Assembly: GCA_016722075.1 (NCBI GenBank)
Contig: JADKGW010000001.1
Span: 4,340,001-4,404,000 of the forward strand
Reading direction: 5' to 3'
DNA: 64,000 nucleotides
DNA from: Candidatus Kouleothrix ribensis
GTDB taxonomy: Bacteria; Chloroflexota; Chloroflexia; Chloroflexales; Roseiflexaceae
In this document: positions 36,843-45,562 of the stretch, piece after piece
Layout: each line of letters starts with the position of its first letter
Position numbering within the stretch: the first letter of the stretch is position 1
Notes under the pieces: model-generated
Told to the model about the DNA's origin: nothing
The model's database searches: none
Seen by the model: only the letters and a program-made list of their open reading frames with translations
Translations under genes and position numbers: made by a program

Positions 36843-37260
36843 GCTCGCCCTGCGGTTGGTCGAGCGCCGCGATCGTGCGCGCGGTGGCATCTTCGAGCAG
36901 CGCCGTGGCGAGCGGCAGCAGCAGCACCAGCGCGAAGTTGTAGATCTCGAAGTACGGCGCGCGCAGCCGCAGACCCTTCAGGTTCAGCCCGATCAGCGCC
37001 GGCAGCGCCACCGTGGCCGTGCCGATCGCCCCGGCGCGTGGGAGCATGCGCGCGCGCGGCAGCCGGCCCAGCAGCAGCTGCGCCAGCGTCACCAGCGTGA
37101 AGCTGCTGAAGATCAGGCGCGTGTGCTCGCCGACGCTCTCGTCGTGCAGGCTCAGGTATGGGATCTTCGGCCAGAACTGTTTGGTGTTGCCGTGCAGGAT
37201 GAACATGGTCACGATGCTCGCCAGCACGAACTCGGTCTTGGGGCGTTTGTTGGTGTACAT
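36832..37260 (-). CDS. unknown four-helix membrane protein inside the zinc ABC operon
   Basis: 142 residues. Four hydrophobic segments: TEFVLASIVTMFIL, LIFSSFTLVTLAQLLLG, GAIGTATVALPALIGL and IYNFALVLLLPLATALLED, with few charged residues between. No family recognised. It is encoded between the ATPase (51 bases after its stop) and the permease, overlapping the permease by 11 bases, so it is part of the operon and may be an accessory membrane subunit. Confidence 0.7.
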   Translation of the reverse strand: MYTNKRPKTEFVLASIVTMFILHGNTKQFWPKIPYLSLHDESVGEHTRLIFSSFTLVTLAQLLLGRLPRARMLPRAGAIGTATVALPALIGLNLKGLRLRAPYFEIYNFALVLLLPLATALLEDATARTIAALDQPQGEHAL

Positions 37261-37310
37261 GCTAGTTGCCTGCTCTGGTTTGGGCTGCCGGTGTGGTGCC
37301 CATCACGCGG

Positions 37311-38111
37311 CTACACCGGCACCACGCTTGTGCCATCGGGTAATACCACCTGCGCACCATAGGTGCGCGCCAGCGTCGCGGGTGTGAGCACCTGCGCCAC
37401 CGGGCCGAGCGCCACCAGCCGGCGGTTGAGCGCCAGCAGCGCGTCGAAGTGCTCCATGTTGCAGCGCAGGTCGTGCGTGGTCAGCAGTAATGTCTTGCCC
37501 TGGCGGGCCAGCCGCTCGAGGATATGCAGGATGGCCTCCTGGGTTGGCGCATCAACACCGCTGATCGGCTCGTCGAGCAGTAGCACCTCGGGTTCTTGCG
37601 CCAGCGCGCGCGCCAGGAACACACGCTGCTGCTGCCCGCCCGAGAGCTGGGCGATCGGCCGGTCGGCATACGCAGCCATGCCCACCTCGGCCAGGCATGC
37701 GCGCACGATCGATCGGTCGGCCGGCCCCGGCCGCTTGAGCCAGCCGAGCCGGCCATAGCGACCCATCAGTACTACGTCGGCGCAGGTGGCCGGGAAGCGC
37801 CAGTTGATCGCGTTGCGCTGCGGCACATACGCGATCTGGCGCCCGCGCCGGCTCAGCTCGGCCCCGCCCACGCGCACACTGCCGGCCGTGCGCACGATCA
37901 GCCCGAGCATGGCCTTGAGCAGCGTGGTCTTGCCAGCACCATTTGGCCCGATCACACCGACTAGCCGGCCGGCCGGCAGCACAAAGCTGATACCTTCGAG
38001 CACCGGCTGCTCGCTGTAGTACACGCTCAGGTCGCGCACCTCGAGCGCCGGGCCGGCCGCCGTGGCGCCTGCCACTGCGCCGAGTGTGGATGGTGTCGCT
38101 ATCAGACTCAT
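37311..38111 (-). CDS. znuC: zinc-type ABC transporter ATP-binding protein
   Basis: 266 residues. Walker A GVIGPNGAGKTTLLKAML, signature LSGGQQQRVFLARAL and Walker B LLLDEPISGVD are all present. Provides energy for metal import through the permease. Encoded 25 bases after the binding protein gene. Confidence 0.94.
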   Translation of the reverse strand: MSLIATPSTLGAVAGATAAGPALEVRDLSVYYSEQPVLEGISFVLPAGRLVGVIGPNGAGKTTLLKAMLGLIVRTAGSVRVGGAELSRRGRQIAYVPQRNAINWRFPATCADVVLMGRYGRLGWLKRPGPADRSIVRACLAEVGMAAYADRPIAQLSGGQQQRVFLARALAQEPEVLLLDEPISGVDAPTQEAILHILERLARQGKTLLLTTHDLRCNMEHFDALLALNRRLVALGPVAQVLTPATLARTYGAQVVLPDGTSVVPV

Positions 38112-38136
38112 GGGGTCTCCCTGGTGAAGTGGGCCG

Positions 38137-39084
38137 CTACTCGAGCGCCGCCACGATCGCGTCCATATTGTAGCGCAGCATCTCGATGTAGCTGGCGCCG
38201 CCCGAGCCAGGCTCGCCGAGCGTGTCGGTGTACAGGTTCGCCACCACCGTCACGCCGGCCTCACGCGCGATCGTCTCGGTCAGCTTCGGGCTAAACTGCG
38301 ATTCCGAGAATACGGCTTTGACCTGCTCGGCCTTGATCTGCGCCACTAGCTCGGCCAGCTCGCCGGCCGACGGCTCGGCCTCGGAGTTGCCCAGGATGGT
38401 GCCGACGATCGTGAAGCCGTACTCCTGTGCGAAGTATGCGAACGCGTCGTGATTCGTTACGATCTTGCGCGCTGCTGGCGGTAGGCTCGCCGCGCGCTGC
38501 TTCAGCTCGGCGTTCAGGTCGAGCAGCTGGCGGGTGTAGGCCGCCGCATTCTGGGTGTAGCTGGCCTGGCCGGCCGGGTCGACGCCGATCAGCCCGTCGC
38601 GGATCTGCTCGACGTACCTGGCGCCTAGCGCTGCGCTCAGCCAGAAGTGCGGGTTGCCTGCGGCAAACTCGGCGCTGCCCATGCCGAGCGCCGCCAGCCC
38701 ATCCGATACGGCGATCTGCTGCTGGCCAGGTTTGGCCGCGCTCTTGAACAGGCCGTCCAGCCACTCCTCAAGGCCGTGCCCATTATAGAACACGATTGCG
38801 GCGGCGGCGATCTTCTGGGCATCGGCCGGTGTGGGCTGGTAGTCTTCGGGGCCGGCACCGATCGGGATGATATTCTCGGCTACCACGCGCTCGCCGCCCA
38901 CGCGCTCGATCATGTCGGCCAGCACGCTCATGGTCGTCACCACGCGGATCGGCAAGCCGAGTGCGGCCGCCGGGGCCGCAGTTGGTGCGGCCGCGCCCGG
39001 GCCGCTGCAGGCCGCCAGCAGCAACACTGCAACCAGCAGCAGTTTGCCTGGCCGGGCGTATGTGCTTGCGACATGCTTGCTCAT
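38137..39084 (-). CDS. znuA: zinc-binding lipoprotein of the ABC importer
   Basis: 315 residues. Lipoprotein signal with LLAAC (Cys near residue 26), then a TroA-type fold. Predicted metal ligands: His in NGHGLEEW, His in NPHFWLS, His in TNHDAFAYF and an acid near TDTLGEPG. A His at the third place (rather than Glu as in manganese PsaA) favours zinc. First gene of the operon. The AT-rich upstream region holds a promoter overlapped by inverted-repeat elements. Confidence 0.92.
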   Translation of the reverse strand: MSKHVASTYARPGKLLLVAVLLLAACSGPGAAAPTAAPAAALGLPIRVVTTMSVLADMIERVGGERVVAENIIPIGAGPEDYQPTPADAQKIAAAAIVFYNGHGLEEWLDGLFKSAAKPGQQQIAVSDGLAALGMGSAEFAAGNPHFWLSAALGARYVEQIRDGLIGVDPAGQASYTQNAAAYTRQLLDLNAELKQRAASLPPAARKIVTNHDAFAYFAQEYGFTIVGTILGNSEAEPSAGELAELVAQIKAEQVKAVFSESQFSPKLTETIAREAGVTVVANLYTDTLGEPGSGGASYIEMLRYNMDAIVAALE

Positions 39085-39146
39085 TGGGCTGCCCCTGCTT
39101 CTCTGTGCAGCTGGCGCCGATTATCCGGCCAACCGCACGTTTTCAT

Positions 39147-39182
39147 TTGATGATATTATATCTCAAATAATCAAACCTGCAA
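39147..39182 (-). promoter_or_regulatory. promoter and operator candidate of the zinc importer
   Basis: On the minus strand TTGCAG (39177-39182), 16-base spacer, TATAAT (39155-39160). The stretch from TTTGAT to ATCAAA across spacer and -10 is partly palindromic, including the perfect GATATTATATC at 39152-39162. A Zur/Fur-type repressor there would block the promoter. Confidence 0.55.
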
Positions 39183-39215
39183 GTAGGGAAATGCCATATA
39201 AATAGGAATATATTG

Positions 39216-39228
39216 AGATATAGTATCT
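39216..39228. promoter_or_regulatory. second short palindrome upstream of the zinc importer
   Basis: AGATA and TATCT around TAG in an AT-rich stretch (39183-39260). May be a second operator half; weak evidence. Nothing else is recognised in the gap from 39085 to 39423 besides this, the promoter and the hairpin at 39356-39406. Confidence 0.3.
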
Positions 39229-39355
39229 GATCGATTGAGCGAATAAGCGAATGAGCAAATGACAGCACTTGACGCCGCCCTGGCCGGGCAGTAGACTCGC
39301 GCTATACCTGTGCCGCCGTGGTAGCGCGCCGGCCACACCGCGAGCGGCCACATAC

Positions 39356-39406
39356 GGCATGCTTCAATTCCAGGCATTTCGGCGTAACGCACGATTGAAG
39401 CATGCC
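39356..39406 (+). other. hairpin upstream of the glycerate kinase gene
   Basis: Perfect 13-bp arms GGCATGCTTCAAT and ATTGAAGCATGCC separated by 25 bases, ending 17 bases before the ATG. It may be an operator or a leader hairpin. Confidence 0.5.
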
Positions 39407-39423
39407 TAACCAGGATCTTGCCT

Positions 39424-40833
39424 ATGCACCCCGATCGCCTGCTCACCACCAGCCTGCGCGCCGCGCCCCAGGGCCGCGCGCTGGCCGAGGTGATGGCCGC
39501 CGCGCTGGAGGCAGCCGACCCGGCCGCAGCCGTGCGCGCGCACCTGCGCCGCGATGGCGCCGCGATCGAGGTTGGCGATCGGCGCTACGAGCAGGCCGGG
39601 CGCGTGCTGCTGGTGGGTGGCGGTAAGGCCGCCGCGCCCATGGCCCAGGCCGCGCTGGCCATCCTGGGCGAGCGCGTCAGCGCCGGCGTGCTGGTGACCA
39701 AAGATGGCCATACCGGCGGGATGCAGGCCGGCGGCGCTACCCTGCCAGCTGGCGCCGATCAATTCGGCCTTCAGCCCTCAGCCTTCAGCCTACTCGAGGC
39801 CGGCCACCCCGTACCCGATGCGCGCGGCGCCGCAGCGGCCCAGCGTATCGTCGATCTGCTGGCCGGCCTGCAGCCCGACGACCTGGTGCTGGTGCTGATC
39901 TCGGGCGGCGGCTCGGCGCTGCTAACCCAGCCCGCGCCAGGGCTGAGCCTGGCCGATCTACAGGCCATGACCAGGGCGCTGCTGCGCTGCGGCGCGCCGA
40001 TCGAGCAGATCAACACGCTGCGCAAACACACCACGCGCCTGTTCGGCGGGCAGCTGGCGCGCCTGGCAGCGCCGGCCCACGTCGCGGCCCTGGTGATCTC
40101 CGATGTGATCGGTTCGCCGCTCGACGTGATCGCCTCGGGGCCAACCACACCCGACCCGACCAGCTTCGCCGATGCCTGGGCGGTAGTCGAGCGCTATGGC
40201 CTGGCCGGCGATCTGCCGCCCGCGCTGGTGGCGCACCTGCGCCACGGCATGGCCGGCGCGCTGGCCGACACACCGAAGCCCGGCGAGGGGCTATGGGCGC
40301 GCGTGCATAACACCGTGATTGCCTCGAATGTGATCGCGGCCGAGGCGGCTGTCGCGGCGGCGCAGACACGCGGCTTCAACGCCATGCTGCTCACTACCTA
40401 TCTCGAGGGCGAGGCGCGCGAGGTTGGCCGGGTGGCCGCCGGGCTGGCGCGCGAGCTGGTGCTGCGCAATGCCCCGCTGGCGCGCCCGGCCCTGCTGGTG
40501 GCTGGTGGCGAGACGACCGTGACCCTGCGTGGCGATGGCCTGGGTGGCCGCAATCAAGAGCTGGCGCTTGGTGCAGCCGAGCAGCTGGCCGGCCTGCCCG
40601 GCGCGCTGGTGGTGGCGCTGGCCAGCGATGGCGGCGATGGCCCGACCGACGCGGCCGGCGCGGTGGTTAGCGGCGATACACTCGCGCGCGCACGTGCCCA
40701 GGGCCACAGCCCGGCCGCGTTCCTGGCGCGCAACGATGCCTACCACTTCTTCGCACCGCTAGGCGACCTGCTGCGCCCCGGCCCGACCCAGACCAATGTC
40801 AATGATTTGCTGTTCATTGCGGCGCTGGGGTAG
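39424..40833 (+). CDS. glycerate 2-kinase (MOFRL/DUF4147 family)
   Basis: 469 residues. ATP-dependent glycerate kinase giving 2-phosphoglycerate. Family motifs: VLLVGGGKAAAPMAQAAL near 60, EAGHPVPDARG near 125, ISGGGSALL near 165, NTLRKHTTRLFGGQLA near 200, GGETTVTLRGDGLGGRNQEL near 365 and SDGGDGPTDAAGA, NDAYHFF, TQTNVNDLLF at the end. Residues 116-122 (LQPSAFS) are encoded by a three-unit, 7-bp-period repeat just before EAGHPVPD. A TTG six bases upstream is an alternative start. Confidence 0.92.
   Translation: MHPDRLLTTSLRAAPQGRALAEVMAAALEAADPAAAVRAHLRRDGAAIEVGDRRYEQAGRVLLVGGGKAAAPMAQAALAILGERVSAGVLVTKDGHTGGMQAGGATLPAGADQFGLQPSAFSLLEAGHPVPDARGAAAAQRIVDLLAGLQPDDLVLVLISGGGSALLTQPAPGLSLADLQAMTRALLRCGAPIEQINTLRKHTTRLFGGQLARLAAPAHVAALVISDVIGSPLDVIASGPTTPDPTSFADAWAVVERYGLAGDLPPALVAHLRHGMAGALADTPKPGEGLWARVHNTVIASNVIAAEAAVAAAQTRGFNAMLLTTYLEGEAREVGRVAAGLARELVLRNAPLARPALLVAGGETTVTLRGDGLGGRNQELALGAAEQLAGLPGALVVALASDGGDGPTDAAGAVVSGDTLARARAQGHSPAAFLARNDAYHFFAPLGDLLRPGPTQTNVNDLLFIAALG
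39769..39789 (+). repeat. in-frame heptamer repeat in the glycerate kinase gene
   Basis: CTTCAGC, CCTCAGC, CTTCAGC: three 7-bp units, exactly 21 bases, so the reading frame is kept. Confidence 0.75.
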
Positions 40834-41241
40834 CGCCGAGCGGATACCACCAGCTGTGCTGCGGCCCTGGCTGGTATCCGCTGTGAGGTGTTCACGGAAC
40901 CCGACGACGGCCTGGGCGCCACGGCGGCGTGCAGCGAGCCGGTGTGCGGCGCCGATCGGCGCTGCTTCCGGCACCTGCCGCTCTGGCAGGCGCCAGACGT
41001 GCAGGCGCGGGCGCGCAGCCCGCCCGTGTTGCACGTGTTGTGATGCGCTAAAACCCATAATACGGGCCGGGATGCCGCCCGCTGATCACATAGTCCAGCC
41101 AATGTTCATACCAGTGCCATATCGTTTTTGCCTTCACTGGCGTTATGCCAAGCTGACCGTAGTCTGCCCCTCTGCCGGCTACCTAAACCATCGAAGATCC
41201 CGTATACTGCTGCTAATCGCAGCAACGACGGAGGTTTCGCT
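40834..41241. other. 408-base gap with hairpin, no supported gene
   Basis: A stem-loop (GCGGATACC ... GGTATCCGC, 40839-40882) may end the kinase transcript. Bases 40880-41041 have an open frame with four cysteines (it includes CEVFTEPDDGLG and CSEPVCGADRRC) but no start or known family; it could be gene debris. A TATACT at 41203-41208 may be the -10 of the aldehyde dehydrogenase gene. Confidence 0.5.
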
Positions 41242-42699
41242 ATGGCAGAACTCATGCTGATCGACGGCGAGCGTGTGCCGAGCCTCAGCGGCGAGAGTTT
41301 CGAGGTGTACGACCCCGCGACCGAAGAGCTGGTCGATCGGGCGCCAATGGCCAGCGAGGAAGACGCTCGCCGGGCGATTGCCGCCGCCAACAATGCCTTC
41401 AGAAGCTGGCGCAAAGCTACCGCGCACGAGCGTGCCGAGCTGCTGCACGAGGTCGCGCACATGATCCGCACGCGCACCGATGCGCTGGCCGCGCTGCTGA
41501 CGCGCGAGGGCGGCAAGCCGCTGGTCGAGAACCGCGACGAGCTGAGCTGGAGCGCGGCCTGCTTCGACTACTACGCCGAGCTGCAGCGCAACACGCGCGG
41601 CCGGGTCATCCCCTCGGTCGAGCCATCGCAGCTGGCGCTGGTGCTGAAAGAACCCTACGGCGTGGTAGCGTGCATCGTGCCCTGGAACTACCCGATCCTG
41701 CTGATGAGCTGGAAGGTCGCGCCGGCATTGGCGGCCGGTAATACGGTCATTATCAAGCCCAGCGAGATGACGCCGCTGACCACGCTGGCGTTCGCCGAGA
41801 TCTTCGCGCACCTGCCGCCCGGCGTCGTCAATATCGTCAGCGGCTACGGCGCCACGGTTGGGCGCGAGCTGGTGGTCAGCCGCGATACGCATATGATCGC
41901 ATTCACCGGCTCGTTCGCTACCGGCCGCGAGATCGCACGCCTGGCAGCCGAGCGGGTCAAGCGCACACATCTCGAGCTGGGCGGCAAAGATGCGTTCATC
42001 GTAGCCGAGGATGCCGACCTGGATGTGGCCGTGCCGGGGGTAGCCTGGGCCGCGCTGCTAAACGCCGGCCAGGTATGCACCAGCACCGAGCGTGTGTATG
42101 TGCATCAAAGCATCGCCAAGCCCTTCACCGAGCGGCTGGTCGAGTATGTGCGTACTCTGCGGCTTGGCCCTGGCAGCGACCCGGCCACCGACATCGGCCC
42201 GCTGATCGGCGAGCGCTACCGCCGCAAGGTCGAAGAGCATGTCGATGAGGCCCGCGCACGCGGCGCCCAGATTCTCACCGGCGGCCGGCGCCCACCGCAG
42301 CTCACACGCGGCTTCTTCTACGAGCCAACGGTGCTGACGAACGTCGATCATAGCCAGCGGATCATGTACGAAGAGACCTTCGGGCCGACTATTCCGATCA
42401 TGACCTATCGCAGCTTCGACCAGGCGATTGCACTGGCCAACGACTGCGACTACGGACTAGGCGCCAATCTGTACACCAGCGACCCCAGGAAGGTCAAGCA
42501 GTACTACGAGGAGGTCAAAGCCGGCACCTGCTGGGTCAACGACCCACTGACCGATAACGATGCCGGGCCATTCGGCGGTATGAAGTTCAGCGGCGGCTCG
42601 CGCGAGCTGGGCGAAGAAGGCCTCGAGGCCTTCCGCGAGACCAAGCACGTGCATTGGGATTTCAACCAGGAGAAGAAGCCGTGGTGGTATCCGTATTGA
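41242..42699 (+). CDS. NAD(P)-dependent aldehyde dehydrogenase
   Basis: 485 residues, complete. Oxidises an aldehyde to the acid. Landmarks: VPWNYPILLMSWKVAPALAAGNT near 150, Glu245 in HLELGGKD as general base and Cys279 in GQVCTSTERV as nucleophile, and ETFGPTIPI near 380. The sequence is closest in style to betaine/aminobutyraldehyde dehydrogenases, but substrate cannot be fixed. GGAGG precedes the ATG. Single-gene unit. Confidence 0.93.
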   Translation: MAELMLIDGERVPSLSGESFEVYDPATEELVDRAPMASEEDARRAIAAANNAFRSWRKATAHERAELLHEVAHMIRTRTDALAALLTREGGKPLVENRDELSWSAACFDYYAELQRNTRGRVIPSVEPSQLALVLKEPYGVVACIVPWNYPILLMSWKVAPALAAGNTVIIKPSEMTPLTTLAFAEIFAHLPPGVVNIVSGYGATVGRELVVSRDTHMIAFTGSFATGREIARLAAERVKRTHLELGGKDAFIVAEDADLDVAVPGVAWAALLNAGQVCTSTERVYVHQSIAKPFTERLVEYVRTLRLGPGSDPATDIGPLIGERYRRKVEEHVDEARARGAQILTGGRRPPQLTRGFFYEPTVLTNVDHSQRIMYEETFGPTIPIMTYRSFDQAIALANDCDYGLGANLYTSDPRKVKQYYEEVKAGTCWVNDPLTDNDAGPFGGMKFSGGSRELGEEGLEAFRETKHVHWDFNQEKKPWWYPY

Positions 42700-42744
42700 C
42701 CGATACCCAACCGGCCAGGCATGCCCGCTGGTGCGCGGCGTTTG

Positions 42745-43557
42745 TCACAGCGCCGCTAAAAACGCGAGCAGCGCGCGGTTGAACGCGGCCGGGTTATCCT
42801 GGTTGGCGTTGTGGCCGGCGCCGGGGATCGCGATCACCTGGGCTTGGCGGTCGCGCGCGGCCCAGGCATGCGCCGCCCGGCGTGGGTTGCCGTAGCGGTC
42901 GCGCTCGCCGTAGGCGATCAGCAGCGGCCGCGTGAAGCGATAGCCTGGCTCGGCATGCAGGCTAGTGGCCAGCGCCGCCAGGATCTGCAGAAACAGCGCG
43001 CGCGGGATGCGGCTGGCCAGCGCAACTGCCTGCGCGCGCACTGCGGGCCGCTCGGCCATCCGCTCGGCCGACAGGCGCAGCAGCGGCCAGTAGGGTAGCA
43101 GCCTCAGCAGCTGTAGCGCCGGCCGCGCGCCACGGGTTGCCAGCGCCAGCGGCCGGGCCGGCGGCAGGGTGATGCACGAGCAGCCCCAGGCCATCAGCCC
43201 GGCTACCCGCTCGGGCTGGCGAAAGGCCAGCTCTTGTGCGACAATGCCGCCCAGCGAGTGGCCGACCATGATCGCCTGGTGGTGGCCGGCGTGCTCGAGG
43301 ATGGCCAGCAGATCGGCCACCAGCAGGTCGATCGTGAATGTGTCGCCGGCCGGCTGCGACCGACCGTGCCCGCGCATGTCCCAGGCCAGCACCCGGTATG
43401 TGTCGGCCAGCACCGGCATTTGCTGCTCGAACATGCGGTGGTCGAGCGTCATGCCGTGGGCCAGCACCACCAGCGGGGCCGCCGCCGGCCCGGCCAGCCA
43501 GTAGTGCAGCCGGCTGCCAGCCCGATCGAGTGTGTGTTCGGTGGCGTGATATACCAT
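42745..43557 (-). CDS. alpha/beta hydrolase
   Basis: 270 residues. Oxyanion region LAHGMTLDHRMFEQQ, nucleophile elbow MVGHSLGGIVAQELA near residue 100, catalytic Asp in AYGERDRYGN and His in GAGHNANQDNP near the end. Cytosolic hydrolase, substrate unknown. The region upstream of the ATG contains TGGTATATC rather than a clear promoter. Confidence 0.9.
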   Translation of the reverse strand: MVYHATEHTLDRAGSRLHYWLAGPAAAPLVVLAHGMTLDHRMFEQQMPVLADTYRVLAWDMRGHGRSQPAGDTFTIDLLVADLLAILEHAGHHQAIMVGHSLGGIVAQELAFRQPERVAGLMAWGCSCITLPPARPLALATRGARPALQLLRLLPYWPLLRLSAERMAERPAVRAQAVALASRIPRALFLQILAALATSLHAEPGYRFTRPLLIAYGERDRYGNPRRAAHAWAARDRQAQVIAIPGAGHNANQDNPAAFNRALLAFLAAL

Positions 43558-43642
43558 AATTGACAGCAGTTACGCAGCCGGCGTGGTAAACCCGTCTCAG
43601 CCGCGTCGGTGCAAGGTAGTGGTACTAGAGCGAGCGATAGCC

Positions 43643-44569
43643 ATGCTGTATGCCGATGTTGAACCGGCGCTGCTGGGCCTGCGCTGGCGTGCGCTGGTTA
43701 CTTCCGATGCCCCAGCGCTAGCCAGGCTGGGCGCGGCGTGCCTGGCAGCCGACGGCGGCTTTCGGCCGCTGCCCGTCGGCGATTACCTGCGCGACCAGGC
43801 GCCTGCGCTCGGGGCATTCAACAACGATGCCGAGCTGGTAGCGTTTGCCGCCGTGCGCCGGCCCGAGCCGCCCGCCGAGCCGCTGGCGACGATCGTGGGC
43901 CAGGTACACCCGGCGTGGCGCGCGCGCGGCGTTGGCCGGTTTTTGATTGAATGGAGCATATCGCAGGCGGCAACGTTGTTGCACGATGCCTCTGCCGATC
44001 ACACACGCGCTTTACACATCAACACCGAGGGCCTGACCCCAGCGGCCGCGCGGTTGTATGCGCGCTATGGCTTCGAGCAGCAGTTTGCCGAAGATGTGAT
44101 GCGCTACGACCTGGCCGCACCCGCGCCCGCTGTGCGGCTGCCGCCGGGGTTCACGCTGCACACCTGGGCACCCGAGCTGGCTCCACAGTTCTTCGCAGTC
44201 TACGACGCCGCATTCCGCACCCGGCCGGGCTTCCCTGGCTGGAGTGCCGAGCGGTGGCTGGCGTGGGCTACCGGCGACGACGACTTCGTGCCCGAGCTGT
44301 CGCTACTGGCGCTCGCCGGCGATACACCGGCGGGTTTTCTGGTGGCCGGCCAGGGCTGGCTGGTACAGCTGGGCGTGCGCCCCGAGTGGCGCGGGGGCGG
44401 GCTAGGCGCCGCACTAACCGCCGAGCTGCTGCGGCGTGCCCAGGCCACCGGCTGGGCGTCGGTGTTGCTCGACGTAAACGTAAACAACCCCGGCGCGGCG
44501 CGGGTGTACGCCCGGCTGGGCTTCGCGCTGATCGGCCGGCGCGCGCGCTACCTGCGCACCCACAGCTAA
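43643..44569 (+). CDS. tandem GNAT N-acetyltransferase
   Basis: About 308 residues with two GNAT domains. The first has an acetyl-CoA loop in VHPAWRARGVGRFLIEW, the second in VRPEWRGGGLGAALTAELL followed by NNPGAARVYARLGFALIGRR. The pair resembles mycothiol-synthase-like proteins, but the substrate is unknown. Start is uncertain: the ATG at 43643 was chosen as the one near the conserved sequence; the ATG at 43583 adds 20 residues. Its stop overlaps the tail of the convergent kinase-like gene by 4 bases. Confidence 0.85.
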   Translation: MLYADVEPALLGLRWRALVTSDAPALARLGAACLAADGGFRPLPVGDYLRDQAPALGAFNNDAELVAFAAVRRPEPPAEPLATIVGQVHPAWRARGVGRFLIEWSISQAATLLHDASADHTRALHINTEGLTPAAARLYARYGFEQQFAEDVMRYDLAAPAPAVRLPPGFTLHTWAPELAPQFFAVYDAAFRTRPGFPGWSAERWLAWATGDDDFVPELSLLALAGDTPAGFLVAGQGWLVQLGVRPEWRGGGLGAALTAELLRRAQATGWASVLLDVNVNNPGAARVYARLGFALIGRRARYLRTHS

Positions 44570-45471
44570 CCGTCCCACGCCAGCGTCGTGTGCAGCCGCT
44601 CGGCCCAGCTCGCCGCCGCTGCCGGCGTGTGCGCGTGGTAGTCGAGCATTTCGAGGCAGCGCAGCTGCTGTAGGATGCGCACCCGCGTGGCGTTGGCGGC
44701 GCTGGCCGTGATTCCGGCGGTTTCAAGCAGCACCGGCCAGGCGGCGGCCCAGCCGGCCGGGTGGTGGTAGCGTACTACCCAGCCCCACCAGGCTACATCG
44801 AACAATCGGTCGGCGATCCGCGCGAACTCCAGATCGATCAGCGCAGTCGCGCGCCCCTGCTCGAGCAGCACATTCACCGGGCAGAAGTCGCCATGCGCGA
44901 ACACGCCCGGCCGTCCGGCGAAGTGCTCGCGCAGCTGGCCGATCGTCGCGCGCAGCTGTTCAGATCCGGCAGGGCCAAGCAGCGCCCGGCAGCGCTCGAG
45001 CTGCTGCTCGGCCTGGTGTGCCAGCCGCCTGGGGTCGGCCCAATCGTCTGCCAGGCCCAGCCCGGCGGCCGGCACGCGCGCCAGCTGGGGCAACAGCGCG
45101 CCCATCGCCCGCGCCACCATGAGCACACCGGCAGGGTCGCCCATCGAGCTAGCGCCGATCTGGCCGGGGATATACTCGCGCACTGCGTAGGGTTGCGCCA
45201 CGCTGGCGTCGGCAGCCAGCTGGCGCGGCGTGCGCAGCCCAACTGCGGCCAGCCGCTCGGGCAGATCGTAGCCAAGCTGGATCGCGCGCTGTGCGGCCGC
45301 GCGTACGCTCAGGCGCTGTACGATCAGCAGGCGGCCATCGGCCAGTGTCACGAGGCGTGTGTCGTTCTCGAAGCCCCACCTGCGGCGCTCGGCCGCCAGC
45401 ACCGGCGCACCAACCAGCTGGCTTAGCTCGGCTAGCTCGTCGGCGCTCGCGCCGGCTGGATCTTGGCTCAT
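44566..45471 (-). CDS. aminoglycoside phosphotransferase (APH)-like kinase
   Basis: 301 residues. Protein-kinase-like fold with the catalytic loop FAHGDFCPVNVLLEQ and the metal motif ALIDLEFARIADRLFDVAWW. Nucleotide-binding lobe from LVTLADGRLLIVQRLS. Such proteins phosphorylate small molecules (choline, sugars, antibiotics); there is no sign that it gives resistance. An extended -10 lies upstream at 45534-45542. Confidence 0.88.
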   Translation of the reverse strand: MSQDPAGASADELAELSQLVGAPVLAAERRRWGFENDTRLVTLADGRLLIVQRLSVRAAAQRAIQLGYDLPERLAAVGLRTPRQLAADASVAQPYAVREYIPGQIGASSMGDPAGVLMVARAMGALLPQLARVPAAGLGLADDWADPRRLAHQAEQQLERCRALLGPAGSEQLRATIGQLREHFAGRPGVFAHGDFCPVNVLLEQGRATALIDLEFARIADRLFDVAWWGWVVRYHHPAGWAAAWPVLLETAGITASAANATRVRILQQLRCLEMLDYHAHTPAAAASWAERLHTTLAWDG

Positions 45472-45533
45472 AGTGCGCAGCCCTGTGTAACAATCTGGCG
45501 CTCAGGCGCGGCCACATGGCGCGCAGCCAGGCC

Positions 45534-45542
45534 ATTATACCA
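45534..45542 (-). promoter_or_regulatory. extended -10 promoter of the APH-like gene
   Basis: TGGTATAAT on the minus strand; predicted start near 45527. Confidence 0.55.
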
Positions 45543-45562
45543 AACGTGATTGCGCGTGTGCG

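Noticed and set aside
44566..45471. Antibiotic resistance gene
   Set aside because: APH-like folds act on many small molecules, and nothing in the sequence or context shows drug resistance.
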